A DNA stretch of 46,851 nt from contig JAQTXD010000020.1 in assembly GCA_028688955.1 (NCBI GenBank), forward strand, positions 1-46,851, read 5' to 3'. Position 1 is the first letter of the stretch, and every line of letters begins with the position of its first letter. The notes beneath the pieces are model-generated. The model worked only from the letters and a program-made list of their open reading frames with translations, was not told the DNA's origin and did not search any database. The DNA comes from Desulfuromonadaceae bacterium (GTDB lineage Bacteria > Desulfobacterota > Desulfuromonadia > Geobacterales > Pseudopelobacteraceae). Shown here one piece after another: positions 17,134-25,845 of this stretch. A program made the position numbers and the translations under genes.

Positions 17134-17469
17134 ATGGCCAGTGAAAATGTAATCGCATTTACTGATGCAAATTTTGATCGGGAGGTGCTGCAGTCAACCA
17201 TTCCGGTTCTTGTTGATTTTTGGGCTACGTGGTGTGCGCCGTGCAAAGCGATCGCTCCACTTATCGATACAATTGCAGATGAATATGTCGGAAAAGTCAA
17301 AGTCGGCAAGGTAAATGTTGACGAAAACCAGGCGACTCCCAGCAAATATGGCGTTCGTGGTATTCCAACGATTATTCTGTTCAAAGATGGTGCCGTCCTC
17401 GAGCAGGTTGTCGGGGCTGTACCAAAATCCCAGATCGACGCACTCATTGCCAAAGCGCTCCAGGGGTAA
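17134..17469 (+). CDS. trxA: Thioredoxin
   Basis: A 111-residue thioredoxin. The active site is [14 protein letters not shown] (C34, C37), with WCAPC in place of the common WCGPC. The cis-Pro loop is GIPTIILF. Length and fold match cytosolic thioredoxins; it reduces protein disulfides using thioredoxin reductase. AAAGGAG lies eight bases before the ATG. Its TAA overlaps the next start (TAATG), so it is coupled to an exported thioredoxin-like protein. Confidence 0.95.
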   Translation: MASENVIAFTDANFDREVLQSTIPVLVDFWATWCAPCKAIAPLIDTIADEYVGKVKVGKVNVDENQATPSKYGVRGIPTIILFKDGAVLEQVVGAVPKSQIDALIAKALQG

Positions 17470-17987
17470 TGAGTCCCATTTCGTCTTTCATCAGAACCCT
17501 GCTGGTAATACTGGTCGCATCATTCCTGTCCTCACCCGGGCAGGGTGATGCGGCTCCCCGCACAGGCCAACCGTTACCCAACTTCAGAGTAATCTCCACA
17601 ACAGGACAATCCATAACCCAGGAAAATTACCATGGTCATGTGCTGGTGTTGGATTTTTTTGCCACCTGGTGCCAGCCATGCCGGCAATCAATCCCCCATC
17701 TGGTTGAAATGAATCGTAAATATGGTAAGCAGGGTCTCCAGATTCTCGGTGTGAGTGTTGATGAAGATGGAGAGCGGGTGGTCAAAGCATTCACTGAGGA
17801 ATTCCGGGTTACCTATCCGTTGGCGATGGCGGGAGATGCACTGACCGTCGATTTTGGTGTCCGGTCGGTGCCGGTTATGTACCTGATCGACAAAAAAGGT
17901 AAAATTGCAGAAGTGTACCGCGGCTACACGGCTGAAATGGCACGTTCGGTGGAACAGTCGATCAAGCGGTTACTGGCAGAGAAGTAA
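17469..17987 (+). CDS. Exported TlpA/ResA-type thiol-disulfide oxidoreductase
   Basis: A 172-residue protein with an N-terminal signal sequence (hydrophobic residues 9-22, then a probable cleavage near GDAAP). The mature part is a TlpA-like redoxin with FFATWCQPCRQSIPHL (C68, C71), VSVDEDGERVV and the cis-Pro loop VRSVPVMYLID. Family members keep apocytochrome c cysteines reduced, or serve other periplasmic reductions. The neighbouring ccsB-like gene across the divergent region makes cytochrome c maturation a reasonable role, by inference. Its 3' end overlaps the convergent truA by 26 bp. Confidence 0.88.
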   Translation: MSPISSFIRTLLVILVASFLSSPGQGDAAPRTGQPLPNFRVISTTGQSITQENYHGHVLVLDFFATWCQPCRQSIPHLVEMNRKYGKQGLQILGVSVDEDGERVVKAFTEEFRVTYPLAMAGDALTVDFGVRSVPVMYLIDKKGKIAEVYRGYTAEMARSVEQSIKRLLAEK

Positions 17988-18729
17988 ATTTTTCGGGATA
18001 TACTACCTCTATCAGACATAATCCGCAGGCCGGGGCAGTAGTCCCGGCCTCCTTTCTATCTCCCTCAAGCAGCAGCCTGTCGATATCAGATGGCGAAAAG
18101 CGCCCCTTTCCGATGTCCACAAGTGTACCGACCATCACGCGCACCATATTTTTCAGAAAGCCGCCGCCTATAACATCAATAATAATACGGGAGTCAAGGC
18201 TGGTGATCTGTACCGAATCTATCCGTCTGACTGTTGTTTTAGCCACACAGTTGGACGCACGGAATGCAGAAAAATCATGGGTGCCGACAAAACGACCGGC
18301 GGCCACCTGCATTGCTGTAATATCAAGTGGTTCCCGAACCTGCCAACTATAGAGTCGGTCAAGTGGAGATCGGACAGAAGAGTTTATGATGGTATAGCGA
18401 TACTGTTTTGCGAGTGCCATAGTAATCGGCTTGAATCCATCCGCTACAATACGGGCACTCTGGATGGCAACATCAGCAGGAAGAAAACGGTTTGCTCCTT
18501 CGACAAACGCTTTCAGCGGGAGGTTCCGACTCGTACTGAAGGCTGCCGGCATAGACCGGGCATGGACGCCGGCATCGGTTCTTCCGGAAGAACGGACCTG
18601 AACCCGCTCTTTCAGTAATTGTTCCAGGGCATCTTCAACAACCTGCTGAACGGCCAGACCATTTGGCTGTACCTGCCAGCCGGAATAGTTTGTTCCATCG
18701 TAAGCAATAGTCACCAGTACGGTTGGCAC
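17962..18729 (-). CDS. truA: tRNA pseudouridine(38-40) synthase
   Basis: A 255-residue enzyme that makes pseudouridine in the tRNA anticodon arm. The catalytic Asp is D52 in SSGRTDAGVHA, with FRASNCVAKTTVR and FLKNMVRVMVGTLVDIG as the other family blocks. The likely start is the GTG at 18729, one base after the hslO stop, with AGG eight bases upstream. The frame continues upstream inside hslO, but the family alignment starts at TVLVTIAYDGTNYSGWQ. It shares a transcript with hslO. Confidence 0.93.
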   Translation of the reverse strand: MPTVLVTIAYDGTNYSGWQVQPNGLAVQQVVEDALEQLLKERVQVRSSGRTDAGVHARSMPAAFSTSRNLPLKAFVEGANRFLPADVAIQSARIVADGFKPITMALAKQYRYTIINSSVRSPLDRLYSWQVREPLDITAMQVAAGRFVGTHDFSAFRASNCVAKTTVRRIDSVQITSLDSRIIIDVIGGGFLKNMVRVMVGTLVDIGKGRFSPSDIDRLLLEGDRKEAGTTAPACGLCLIEVVYPEKFTSLPVTA

Positions 18730-18730
18730 G

Positions 18731-19621
18731 TCAACAACCTGCCTGATCAGAAGCCAGAGCAATCAGGGCGTCCAGATCCGTACTTTCCAGGCGGTATGTT
18801 TTGCGGCAGAATTCACAGGTAACCTCTGCACCGCCATCTTTCGAGTTCATGTCCTGCAGTTCAGTACCTCCTAACGTGAGAAGAGCCCGCTCGACTTTTT
18901 CCCGACTACATCCGCAACGGAAAAAGATGTCATGTGATTCAAGAACCGTATAGGGAATGTCGCCAAAAAGTTCCCGTACGATACGTTCAGCCCCACCCTC
19001 TTTGAGCAGAGCGGTCAAGGAGGGAAGATCTTCAATACGTGCCATGATCTGGTCCAGTTCCGAATCATCCGCTTTAGGCAGGACCTGAACCAGAAACCCG
19101 CCGCAGGCAGAAATTAACCCGTCACCAGAAAGGGTTGCGCCCAATCCGACTGCGGAAGGAGTCTGTTCGGAGTCAGTAAGGTAATAGGCAAGATCTTCGC
19201 CAATTTCACTGCTGACAAGCTGTACAACACCCTGATACGGCTGGCCGCCTACGCCAAGGTCCTTCGATACGGTCAGAAACCCCGCTTTGCCTACCAATCC
19301 TGCAACATTCCATTTTCCATCGGTCACCGCAAGGTCAGCAAGAGGGTTTCCGACACAGCCTCGTACCGCTCCGTCGCTGTCTGCCTCGATAATCATCTTG
19401 CGAAGTGGACCATTCCCCTCAAATTTGAGTGCGATACGCTGGTTCCCCTTGAGAAGGGCACCCATCAAAGCTCCACCTGCCAACCCTCGGGCAAGTGCAA
19501 TGCTTGCAGTTGCTGAAGTCTGTTGAAGAAGGCATATTTCTCGTGACAGCAGACCGGTACTGCAGGCAATAACCCTTATTCCACCCGACAGGCACAGGGC
19601 CCTAACTATTTGATCAGCCAT
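18731..19621 (-). CDS. hslO: Hsp33 redox-regulated chaperone
   Basis: A 296-residue holdase chaperone switched on by oxidation plus heat. The zinc/redox switch is near the C-terminus: C236-x-C238 (FRCGCSRE) and C269-x2-C272 (VTCEFCRK). The N-terminal domain has RGLAGGALMGALLKGNQR and GLGVGGQPYQGVVQLVS-type signatures (here DLGVGGQPYQG). AGGAGG lies twelve bases before the ATG. It is the first gene of the hslO-truA unit. The upstream region contains a terminator-like hairpin on the same strand 78 bp before the start, so a controlled leader is possible. Confidence 0.95.
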   Translation of the reverse strand: MADQIVRALCLSGGIRVIACSTGLLSREICLLQQTSATASIALARGLAGGALMGALLKGNQRIALKFEGNGPLRKMIIEADSDGAVRGCVGNPLADLAVTDGKWNVAGLVGKAGFLTVSKDLGVGGQPYQGVVQLVSSEIGEDLAYYLTDSEQTPSAVGLGATLSGDGLISACGGFLVQVLPKADDSELDQIMARIEDLPSLTALLKEGGAERIVRELFGDIPYTVLESHDIFFRCGCSREKVERALLTLGGTELQDMNSKDGGAEVTCEFCRKTYRLESTDLDALIALASDQAGC

Positions 19622-19698
19622 AATAAACTATATCCTCCTGGGAATAATATGATTCACGTGAGTGGTATATAAAAGCATACTACTACTGCTTTAGGCAC

Positions 19699-19763
19699 AA
19701 AAAAAAGCTGCATCTGTTCGGTACGGTTTATTTTGTAAGTATCGAATACACATTACATGCAGC
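19699..19763 (-). terminator. Hairpin plus T8 terminator on the hslO strand
   Basis: GCTGCAT and ATGCAGC close a long two-part stem, followed on the minus strand by eight T (A8 at 19699-19706 on the plus strand). It is oriented towards hslO, 78 bp before its start codon. Confidence 0.6.
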
Positions 19764-19850
19764 AGACTAATGAATATATCATACCGATATGCAGGTAATT
19801 TTTGCGGATACCAGCGATGTGTCGCTAAAATTCCAGTAGGAATGCGCGTT
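19699..19850 (-). ncRNA. Candidate structured leader or small RNA upstream of hslO
   Basis: Read on the minus strand, three hairpins follow each other: ATTCC/GGAAT (19830-19843), AGCGA/TCGCT (19813-19826), and a large one. The large one has a 7-bp base (19707-19713 with 19757-19763) and an 8-bp upper helix with one G-U pair (19717-19724 with 19739-19746). The last runs straight into eight U. No protein gene on this strand ends here, so the terminator must end either a small RNA or the hslO leader. The 5' boundary is a guess and no promoter is convincing. Confidence 0.35.
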
Positions 19851-19877
19851 GAATATTTTCGACTTGCCTACAGTTGA

Positions 19878-19892
19878 AATTGTGGCACAATT
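19878..19892. promoter_or_regulatory. Perfect AATTGTG-N-CACAATT palindrome, candidate operator
   Basis: A 7-bp inverted repeat around one base, 42 bp upstream of the elbB start and in the region that should hold the divergent promoters of elbB and the hslO leader. The binding protein is unknown. Confidence 0.5.
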
Positions 19893-19934
19893 ACCAGACG
19901 CGGTGCCGTATCGAATGAACGGGAGGACAGTTAT

Positions 19935-20588
19935 ATGAAGAAAATTGGAGTAGTTCTGTCAGGGTGCGGAGTTTATGACGGCAGTGAGATTCATGAAGCG
20001 GTGTGTGTCCTGCTTGCGATTGACCGTGCCGGATGCGAAGCGGTCTGCATGGCCCCTGCGGTCGAACTTACGGTCATAGATCATCTGACGTCTCTTGAAA
20101 CCGGAGAAAAACGTAATGTACTGGTGGAGGCAGCGCGTATTGCCCGCGGTAGTATCCGCAACATTGCGGAGGTCACGGCCTCCGACCTTGATGCTGTTAT
20201 TCTGCCGGGCGGATTTGGCGCTGCGAAAAATCTCTGCAATTTTGCCGTAAAAGGTGCCGCTGCATCAGTGAATGCCGAAGTAACCCGATTGGTGCGTGAG
20301 ATGGCAACTGCCGGAAAGCCGATTGGAGCGGTCTGCATTGCTCCCGTTGTTCTTGCTGCCGTGATGGGTAGGGAGTATTCACCGGTCGTGACGATTGGCA
20401 CTGATGCCGGAACTGCTGCAGAGATTGAGAAGACCGGAGCACATCATCAGATCTGTCCGGTGACCGATTTTGTGATTGATGAAAAAAACAAACTGGTTAC
20501 GTCTCCGGCCTATATGTTGGCCACGCGCATATCCGAAGTGGCTGACGGAATTGACAAGTGTGTCAAGGAAGTAATCAAGCTGATCTGA
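19935..20588 (+). CDS. elbB: ElbB family glyoxalase-like protein (DJ-1/PfpI superfamily)
   Basis: A 217-residue protein matching ElbB along its length: MKKIGVVLSGCGVYDGSEIHEA at the start, ILPGGFGAAKNL (89-100) and the nucleophile elbow GAVCIAPVVLA with C134. ElbB was first linked to isoprenoid synthesis and belongs to the class I amidotransferase-like fold; glyoxalase III activity is reported for the family. GGGAGG lies eight bases before the ATG. It is followed at 63 bp by a membrane protease gene that may be co-transcribed. Confidence 0.92.
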   Translation: MKKIGVVLSGCGVYDGSEIHEAVCVLLAIDRAGCEAVCMAPAVELTVIDHLTSLETGEKRNVLVEAARIARGSIRNIAEVTASDLDAVILPGGFGAAKNLCNFAVKGAAASVNAEVTRLVREMATAGKPIGAVCIAPVVLAAVMGREYSPVVTIGTDAGTAAEIEKTGAHHQICPVTDFVIDEKNKLVTSPAYMLATRISEVADGIDKCVKEVIKLI

Positions 20589-20651
20589 AGTGAGCCGGGT
20601 AGCGTAAGCCAGCAGCATTTACCACATTGATAAACCAGGGACAACTTTTTG

Positions 20652-21896
20652 ATGAAACTCTTGCTGTTCGGCTTTTTTGCCATAATTACTGCTTTCACCT
20701 ACTGGTTGCGCTATATAAATCTGCGCCATCTCAAACTTCACGGCAGCAGGATACCTGATGGTTTTGAAGGTGCAATTGACGAGGAAAAACTACGCATCAG
20801 TTCATCCTACACCTTTGATTCAAGCCGTCTTGGATTGTGGGATTCATTGTTTGATAACGCTCTGCTGCTGATATTCCTGTTCGGTGGCCTTATCACCGTG
20901 TATGACCGCTACATAACGGCAACACACACATCGCCAGTACTTTCGGCGGTCTGTTTCTTTCTGCTGCTGACTTGGGTATCAACCCTGCTCGGTGTACCAT
21001 TTGACTTGTATTCTACCTTCAGTATTGAGGCCCGCTATGGCTTTAATACGACGACTCTGCGAATCTGGATAACTGATTTACTCAAGTCTCAGGCAATAGG
21101 TGCGCTGGTATTGGTTTTTCTGGTGGCGGTCATCTTCTGGCTGATCAGCTGGAGTCCACAGCAGTGGTGGCTCTGGGTGTGGGGATTCATGGCGCTATTC
21201 AGTTTGTTCATGATGTTCATCTCTCCTTATGTGATAGAACCGCTCTTTAACAAGTATGAACCGGTAACGGAAGAAGGTCTTGAGAATGACATTCGAGCCA
21301 TGATGGAAAAAGCCGGTTTAAAGGTTGGAACGGTACAGCAGATGGACGCGTCAAAACGAAGCAGGCACTCTAATGCTTATTTTACCGGCATTGGCAGGGT
21401 TAAACGTATCGTGCTGTACGACACGCTGATCAAACAGATGAGTCACAGTGAGATTGTTGCCGTGTTGGCCCATGAAATTGGCCACTGGAAAAAGGGGCAC
21501 ATCTGGAAACGCCTGGTGTGGGCCGAAATCATGGCGCTGGCGGGATCATGGCTCAGCTTCAAACTGCTGGGTTGGCAGGGACTGCCCGGGTTATTGGGAT
21601 TACCGGACAGTATATCCCTGCCGTCAAAAATGGTGGTACTCGGGTTTATTGCTTCACTCGCCCTGTTCCCGCTCGGGCCGTTATCTGCCTGGCGTTCGCG
21701 CTGCCACGAACGGGAAGCGGACAGATATGCGGCCGACCTCACCGGCAGGCCGGAGGATCTTGCGTCAGCCCTCGTTAAAATGTCGGCGGAGAATCTTTCC
21801 AATCTATTTCCACATCCATTCTATGCAGGGTTTTACTTCTCGCATCCGCCGACGGTTGAGCGAGTGAAGACGTTGCGCGCATGGTCTCCCCTATGA
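20652..21896 (+). CDS. M48 family membrane metalloprotease (Ste24/CAAX-protease-like)
   Basis: A 414-residue integral membrane protease. The zinc site is HEIGHWKKGH (H274, E275, H278), with the third ligand Glu in CHEREADRYA (about residue 350). Membrane segments are at about 1-20, 68-85, 97-116, 150-168, 172-192 and around 325-345. The N-terminal Peptidase_M48_N part and the ARYGFNTTTLR motif place it with Ste24-like rather than HtpX-like proteins. Bacterial members probably clear membrane proteins. The ATG at 20652 follows AGGGA. The substrate is unknown. Confidence 0.88.
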   Translation: MKLLLFGFFAIITAFTYWLRYINLRHLKLHGSRIPDGFEGAIDEEKLRISSSYTFDSSRLGLWDSLFDNALLLIFLFGGLITVYDRYITATHTSPVLSAVCFFLLLTWVSTLLGVPFDLYSTFSIEARYGFNTTTLRIWITDLLKSQAIGALVLVFLVAVIFWLISWSPQQWWLWVWGFMALFSLFMMFISPYVIEPLFNKYEPVTEEGLENDIRAMMEKAGLKVGTVQQMDASKRSRHSNAYFTGIGRVKRIVLYDTLIKQMSHSEIVAVLAHEIGHWKKGHIWKRLVWAEIMALAGSWLSFKLLGWQGLPGLLGLPDSISLPSKMVVLGFIASLALFPLGPLSAWRSRCHEREADRYAADLTGRPEDLASALVKMSAENLSNLFPHPFYAGFYFSHPPTVERVKTLRAWSPL

Positions 21897-21921
21897 ACAT
21901 GATACCTCTCCCCGCCACTGG

Positions 21922-23655
21922 ATGCCTATGACGCACACTATGGATACGGAAGTACGCCCGGCTGGACCGGGAGACACTCAGTCTCTCACTCTGCTCATAG
22001 TAGAAGATGAACTGATGAGCAGGGAGATGCTCTCCATGCAGCTTGAGGGCCTCTTTGGTCGAGTCATTACAGCGGTTGACGGTAACGACGGACTCAGGAT
22101 CTTTAACGAACAGGCACCGGATATTGTGCTCACAGACCAGATTATGCCAGGTCTCTCCGGATTGGATCTGCTGCGCGGCATCCGCGCAACGGGTGCAAAA
22201 ACTCCTGTGCTGCTTATGACCAGTTCCATTGATAATGCCATTCTTCTGGAGGCAATAAACTGTGGTGTTGAGCGATTTGTCCCAAAGCCGTTCGATTTTA
22301 ATCTAATAATCCGTACGCTGAGCGGTATTTCCCGAGAAATCATCAATGAGCGGCTTGCAGTACAACATCGCCTGCAGGAAGTGGAGTTGTTGCGCTATCG
22401 GGATTCCTACAATTCCATGCAGCAGGAATCTGCCAGGCAAAAAGAACGGCATGTCGTACGCCATGATCTGCGTAATCATATTCTGGAGGGGTTCGAAGGC
22501 GTGCGCTGGGGGATCAATGTCGCCTACTCCCCTCATGACATTATGTGTGGTGATGGGTACTCCGTACGCAATCTGTTTGATGGTCGTCAGCTCATCTTTG
22601 TTGTTGATGCCATGGGTTCTGGAATGTCGGCATCACTGACCGCAATGCTTGCAACTTCATTTTTTAATTATCAGGTTGAAAATCTGCATTTGTGGGGAGC
22701 CTTTACTCTCAGAATATTCCTCAATCGCTTCAAAGAGTACCTTACCAGTATGTTATTAACTGAAGAGGTCCTTTCCTGCGGGTTTTTCCTGGTGGATCTG
22801 CTGAAAGAGGAGATTGATGTCGCCCTCTTCGCATTGCCGCCATTGCTGATACGGAAATTTGACGGCTCTGTCCAGATCGTGCGCGGAGAAAATCCTCCCA
22901 TTGGCATTTATCCTGGTGAGACAAACATAAGTACAATCTCGCTGTCAGGAGTTGCTGACGTGCTGATTATGACTGATGGTATTACGGATGCTTCACTGGA
23001 GCGCGGTGACGGCTCATACCGCGAGGAGCTTGGGGCAGATTTCCGTAAATCGCCGACGCTTACGGAACTACTGCGCCGCTTCAGAAAAAAGACCGAGAAG
23101 AGTTCACTGGATGATCTTACGCTGATGCACTTGCGGCGATTGGACCTCGGCACCGACTGGAGTTGGAAAGGAGAGCCGGACCTCTCCCCGGCCGGTTTGA
23201 GGGCCATTATTCAAGAGTTCTTGGCTGCCCTGGCGTCAGAGGTTGTTCTGGATACTGGTATACGTGGCGAGCTGGAGAGCACTCTTACGGAAGCATTACG
23301 CAATGCTCTTGAGCATGGTTGTCTGGGCATTGATCGGGAAGAAAAATCCCGCTTGCTGCTTTCAGGCGAATATGATGACAGCCTTGGGAAAAAAACTCCA
23401 TTACCTGGAGCCGCCATTATGCTCTCTGCGACGCTGTGGAGAGGTTCGGAAAATCCGTTACTTCTCATGGAAGTCAGCGATACGGGCATTGGCCTGCCGC
23501 TTGATGCGCTGAAAAGTGAATGGAACATAACCCCCGAATATGGACATGGTTTACGGATGCTTAGCCAGTTCAACGATTCCCTCTTTATCGGCAGGCCCGG
23601 TGGGTGCCTGATTATTCTGAAAACGTTACCAGAAGGAGATGAGTATGCAGATTGA
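21922..23655 (+). CDS. Response regulator with SpoIIE/RsbU phosphatase and HATPase kinase domain
   Basis: A 577-residue three-domain regulator. Residues 21-140 are a receiver (acidic EDE at 28-30, phosphoacceptor D72 in TDQIMPG, K near FVPKPF). Residues about 185-400 are a PP2C-type SpoIIE phosphatase with the metal-binding Asps in VVDAMGSGMSASL, VLIMTDGITDAS and DDLTLMHL. Residues 425-577 are a RsbW-like HATPase (TEALRNALEHG, SDTGIGLP). Phosphorylation of the receiver would control dephosphorylation of a STAS antagonist; the kinase domain could do the reverse. The STAS gene overlaps its 3' end by 11 bp. No ribosome site marks the start, so ATGs at 21928 or 21940 are alternatives. Confidence 0.88.
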   Translation: MPMTHTMDTEVRPAGPGDTQSLTLLIVEDELMSREMLSMQLEGLFGRVITAVDGNDGLRIFNEQAPDIVLTDQIMPGLSGLDLLRGIRATGAKTPVLLMTSSIDNAILLEAINCGVERFVPKPFDFNLIIRTLSGISREIINERLAVQHRLQEVELLRYRDSYNSMQQESARQKERHVVRHDLRNHILEGFEGVRWGINVAYSPHDIMCGDGYSVRNLFDGRQLIFVVDAMGSGMSASLTAMLATSFFNYQVENLHLWGAFTLRIFLNRFKEYLTSMLLTEEVLSCGFFLVDLLKEEIDVALFALPPLLIRKFDGSVQIVRGENPPIGIYPGETNISTISLSGVADVLIMTDGITDASLERGDGSYREELGADFRKSPTLTELLRRFRKKTEKSSLDDLTLMHLRRLDLGTDWSWKGEPDLSPAGLRAIIQEFLAALASEVVLDTGIRGELESTLTEALRNALEHGCLGIDREEKSRLLLSGEYDDSLGKKTPLPGAAIMLSATLWRGSENPLLLMEVSDTGIGLPLDALKSEWNITPEYGHGLRMLSQFNDSLFIGRPGGCLIILKTLPEGDEYAD

Positions 23656-23944
23656 AACCCGTGGCAGCAACGAGCTGGTTATTACCGGCAACATCAAGTC
23701 TGTTGAGGATAGTCAGGATATAAAAAAGGCGATGCAACTCCTGCAGCAAAATGGTGCCAGGAACATGCTCTTGAAAATTCAGGACTCGTTTTCAATGACC
23801 TCGACAGTAATCGGCTTTCTTATGAAGCTGGTTAATGTTGATAAGATCCCGGTTTCGCTGGTTGTTGGTGACCCTCGACTGTATCAGTTGCTCGAAGAAT
23901 TGAATCTTGTCCAGGCATTTAATGTCCGTTCCGCCGGGAAATGA
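23645..23944 (+). CDS. STAS-domain anti-sigma factor antagonist-like protein
   Basis: A 99-residue single STAS domain. The ATG at 23645 is chosen because GGAG is six bases upstream, whereas the ATG at 23639 touches it. The predicted phosphorylation loop reads SMTSTVIGFL (50-59). The usual D-S-S/T-G has become T-S-T-V, keeping the Ser but losing the Asp and Gly. It is the expected substrate of the phosphatase/kinase just upstream, with which it overlaps. It lies 54 bp before a chemoreceptor gene, so output to chemotaxis or biofilm control is possible. Confidence 0.75.
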   Translation: MQIETRGSNELVITGNIKSVEDSQDIKKAMQLLQQNGARNMLLKIQDSFSMTSTVIGFLMKLVNVDKIPVSLVVGDPRLYQLLEELNLVQAFNVRSAGK

Positions 23945-23998
23945 TCTGAAGACGATGTGAGGGCGTGAAGTGTACTTACATAAGAAAAGGATAAAAAT

Positions 23999-25636
23999 AT
24001 GACCCCTTTGAGAGATTGGAAAATTCGGAATAAAATCCTTGTAGCTCCAGCGGTAATGGCTGTTTGTATGACCGTGTGGGTTATTGTCTATCTGCTGCCG
24101 CTCTTTGAAAAAAGTCTCCTCAAGGAAAAAGAGACCGCGACCCGGCATGTTGTGGAAATGACATGGGGACTGCTGGCGGAAATAGATGGACAGGTAAAAA
24201 GCGGAACGTTGACCCTCGAAGAGGGAAAGAAACAGGCGGCACAACGCTTGGGAAATCTTCGCTATGAAGAAAAGGAGTACATCTGGGTTAATGACCTGCA
24301 GCCGCGCATGGTAATGCATCCCTATAAGCCGGAACTTAATGGCAAGGATCTGAGCAGCATTAAAGACCCCGACGGTACTCTGTTGTTTATGGAATTTGTC
24401 AAGGTATGTAAGGAAAAGGGGGGAGGGTTTGTCCACTATCTCTGGCCCAAGCCGGGTGAAAGTAAGCCGGTTACCAAAATATCGTATGTCAAACTGTATG
24501 AACCATGGGGCTGGGTTATTGGCAGCGGTATATACGTTGATGACCTCTACCGGCAGATGATGTTGACCAAAATAATTCTGTTGGGAGGTGATTTTGCCTT
24601 TGTCGCTTTCATCATGGCAGTTTCGATTCTCATAAGCCGCCAGGTAACCGTGCCGGTTAATCAGATGGTTCGTATGGCTGATGACCTTGCACATGGTGAG
24701 GGTGATTTGACGAAACGTCTTGGGATAACACAGAAGGACGAAGTTGGTGCGGCTGCCGGTTTAATCGACCAGTTTATCGCTAAAGTGCAGAACAGTGTTG
24801 CCCAGTCTGCCGACAGTTCAAGTGAGACAGCTGTTGCCAGTCAGGAGCTTTCCCATATCGTTACAAATCTGTCGGATATCCTCCGCCGGCAATCGGCCCT
24901 GATCGAAGAGAGTAATCAGCTGACTCAGGATGTCGCCCAGAATCTTGATGTCACGGAAGAAATGGCTGTTTCAACGACAGAAACGATTGAAGTCACGCGA
25001 ACAACGCTCTCTCTCTTCGTGGAGGATTTGAACCGGGCGGGCGGCGTCATTATTGGAGAATCGGAGAGTCAGGCGGCCATGAGTGCACAAACTCAGGAGT
25101 TGGCTGTCAAGGCCTCGGATATCCGTAAAGTGCTCGAAATTATTTCAGACATCGCCGACCAGACTAACCTGCTGGCACTGAATGCATCAATAGAAGCTGC
25201 CAGAGCAGGAGAAGCCGGGCGCGGTTTTGCGGTGGTTGCCGATGAAGTCAGGGCGCTTGCTGCAAAAACACAGAATTCGCTGACCCAGATCAACGCCGGT
25301 GTACAGGCTGTGGTTACCGGAGTCGAGCGTGTGTGTGGAGCAAACGAAAAGAGTGCTGTACGGATGCGGGATATTGCTGAGGAAACCCGGCGACTTATTA
25401 CGACCGTAGGAGAAACGGATGACCGTCTCCGTGGGGCGGTTGATATCTCCTCCGGCCTTGTGAGTAAGAGTACCTACATAGCGACTCGAACCAAGCAGCT
25501 GATCGAACTGATGCAGCAGGTGATCGTCTTGACCGAGCAGAACCGCTCAGTTGCCAGCGAGGTAGGAGGGGTTTCAGCCTCTTTGGCAGAAAAATCAGAA
25601 GGACTTCGCGGGGTACTTGCCAAATTCAAAGTCTGA
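23999..25636 (+). CDS. Methyl-accepting chemotaxis protein with sCache domain
   Basis: A 545-residue chemoreceptor. TM1 is at about 16-33, then a periplasmic single-Cache domain to about 185 (YIWVNDLQPRMVMHPYKPELNGKDL, WGWVIGSGIYVDD), and TM2 at about 190-212. HAMP follows (VPVNQMVRMADDLAHGEGDLTKRL), then a cytoplasmic signalling domain with the conserved hairpin tip DQTNLLALNASIEAARAGE. sCache domains of this class often bind small carboxylates; the ligand is not shown. A weak ribosome site AAAAGGA lies before the ATG. Confidence 0.95.
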   Translation: MTPLRDWKIRNKILVAPAVMAVCMTVWVIVYLLPLFEKSLLKEKETATRHVVEMTWGLLAEIDGQVKSGTLTLEEGKKQAAQRLGNLRYEEKEYIWVNDLQPRMVMHPYKPELNGKDLSSIKDPDGTLLFMEFVKVCKEKGGGFVHYLWPKPGESKPVTKISYVKLYEPWGWVIGSGIYVDDLYRQMMLTKIILLGGDFAFVAFIMAVSILISRQVTVPVNQMVRMADDLAHGEGDLTKRLGITQKDEVGAAAGLIDQFIAKVQNSVAQSADSSSETAVASQELSHIVTNLSDILRRQSALIEESNQLTQDVAQNLDVTEEMAVSTTETIEVTRTTLSLFVEDLNRAGGVIIGESESQAAMSAQTQELAVKASDIRKVLEIISDIADQTNLLALNASIEAARAGEAGRGFAVVADEVRALAAKTQNSLTQINAGVQAVVTGVERVCGANEKSAVRMRDIAEETRRLITTVGETDDRLRGAVDISSGLVSKSTYIATRTKQLIELMQQVIVLTEQNRSVASEVGGVSASLAEKSEGLRGVLAKFKV

Positions 25637-25649
25637 CCTGCCGGACTAC

Positions 25650-25740
25650 CACCTTCCTGGTTCCATACCTGTTCAAGTCAGGCCTGGAACCCGAAGGTGT
25701 GTTATTCCGGAGATTACCTTCCGCTGTCGGATCTTTTTTT
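25650..25740 (+). terminator. Long hairpin followed by small hairpin and T7
   Basis: CACCTTC and GGTTCCA on the left pair with TGGAACC and GAAGGTG on the right (25650-25699). A second TCCG-CTGT-CGGA hairpin (25720-25731) leads into seven T (25734-25740). It probably ends the chemoreceptor transcript. Confidence 0.5.
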
Positions 25741-25845
25741 GCGCTGTCCTCATCTTCCTTCTCGCGTTATAACTGAACCGGCGTATAAGTGGGACGTGTG
25801 CCGGCAGGAACGACAACATCACGTTACAATTGACGGAGAGCGGTA

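Noticed and set aside
23792-24694. 300-codon minus-strand open frame
   Set aside because: It is antisense to the STAS and chemoreceptor genes and shows no family features.
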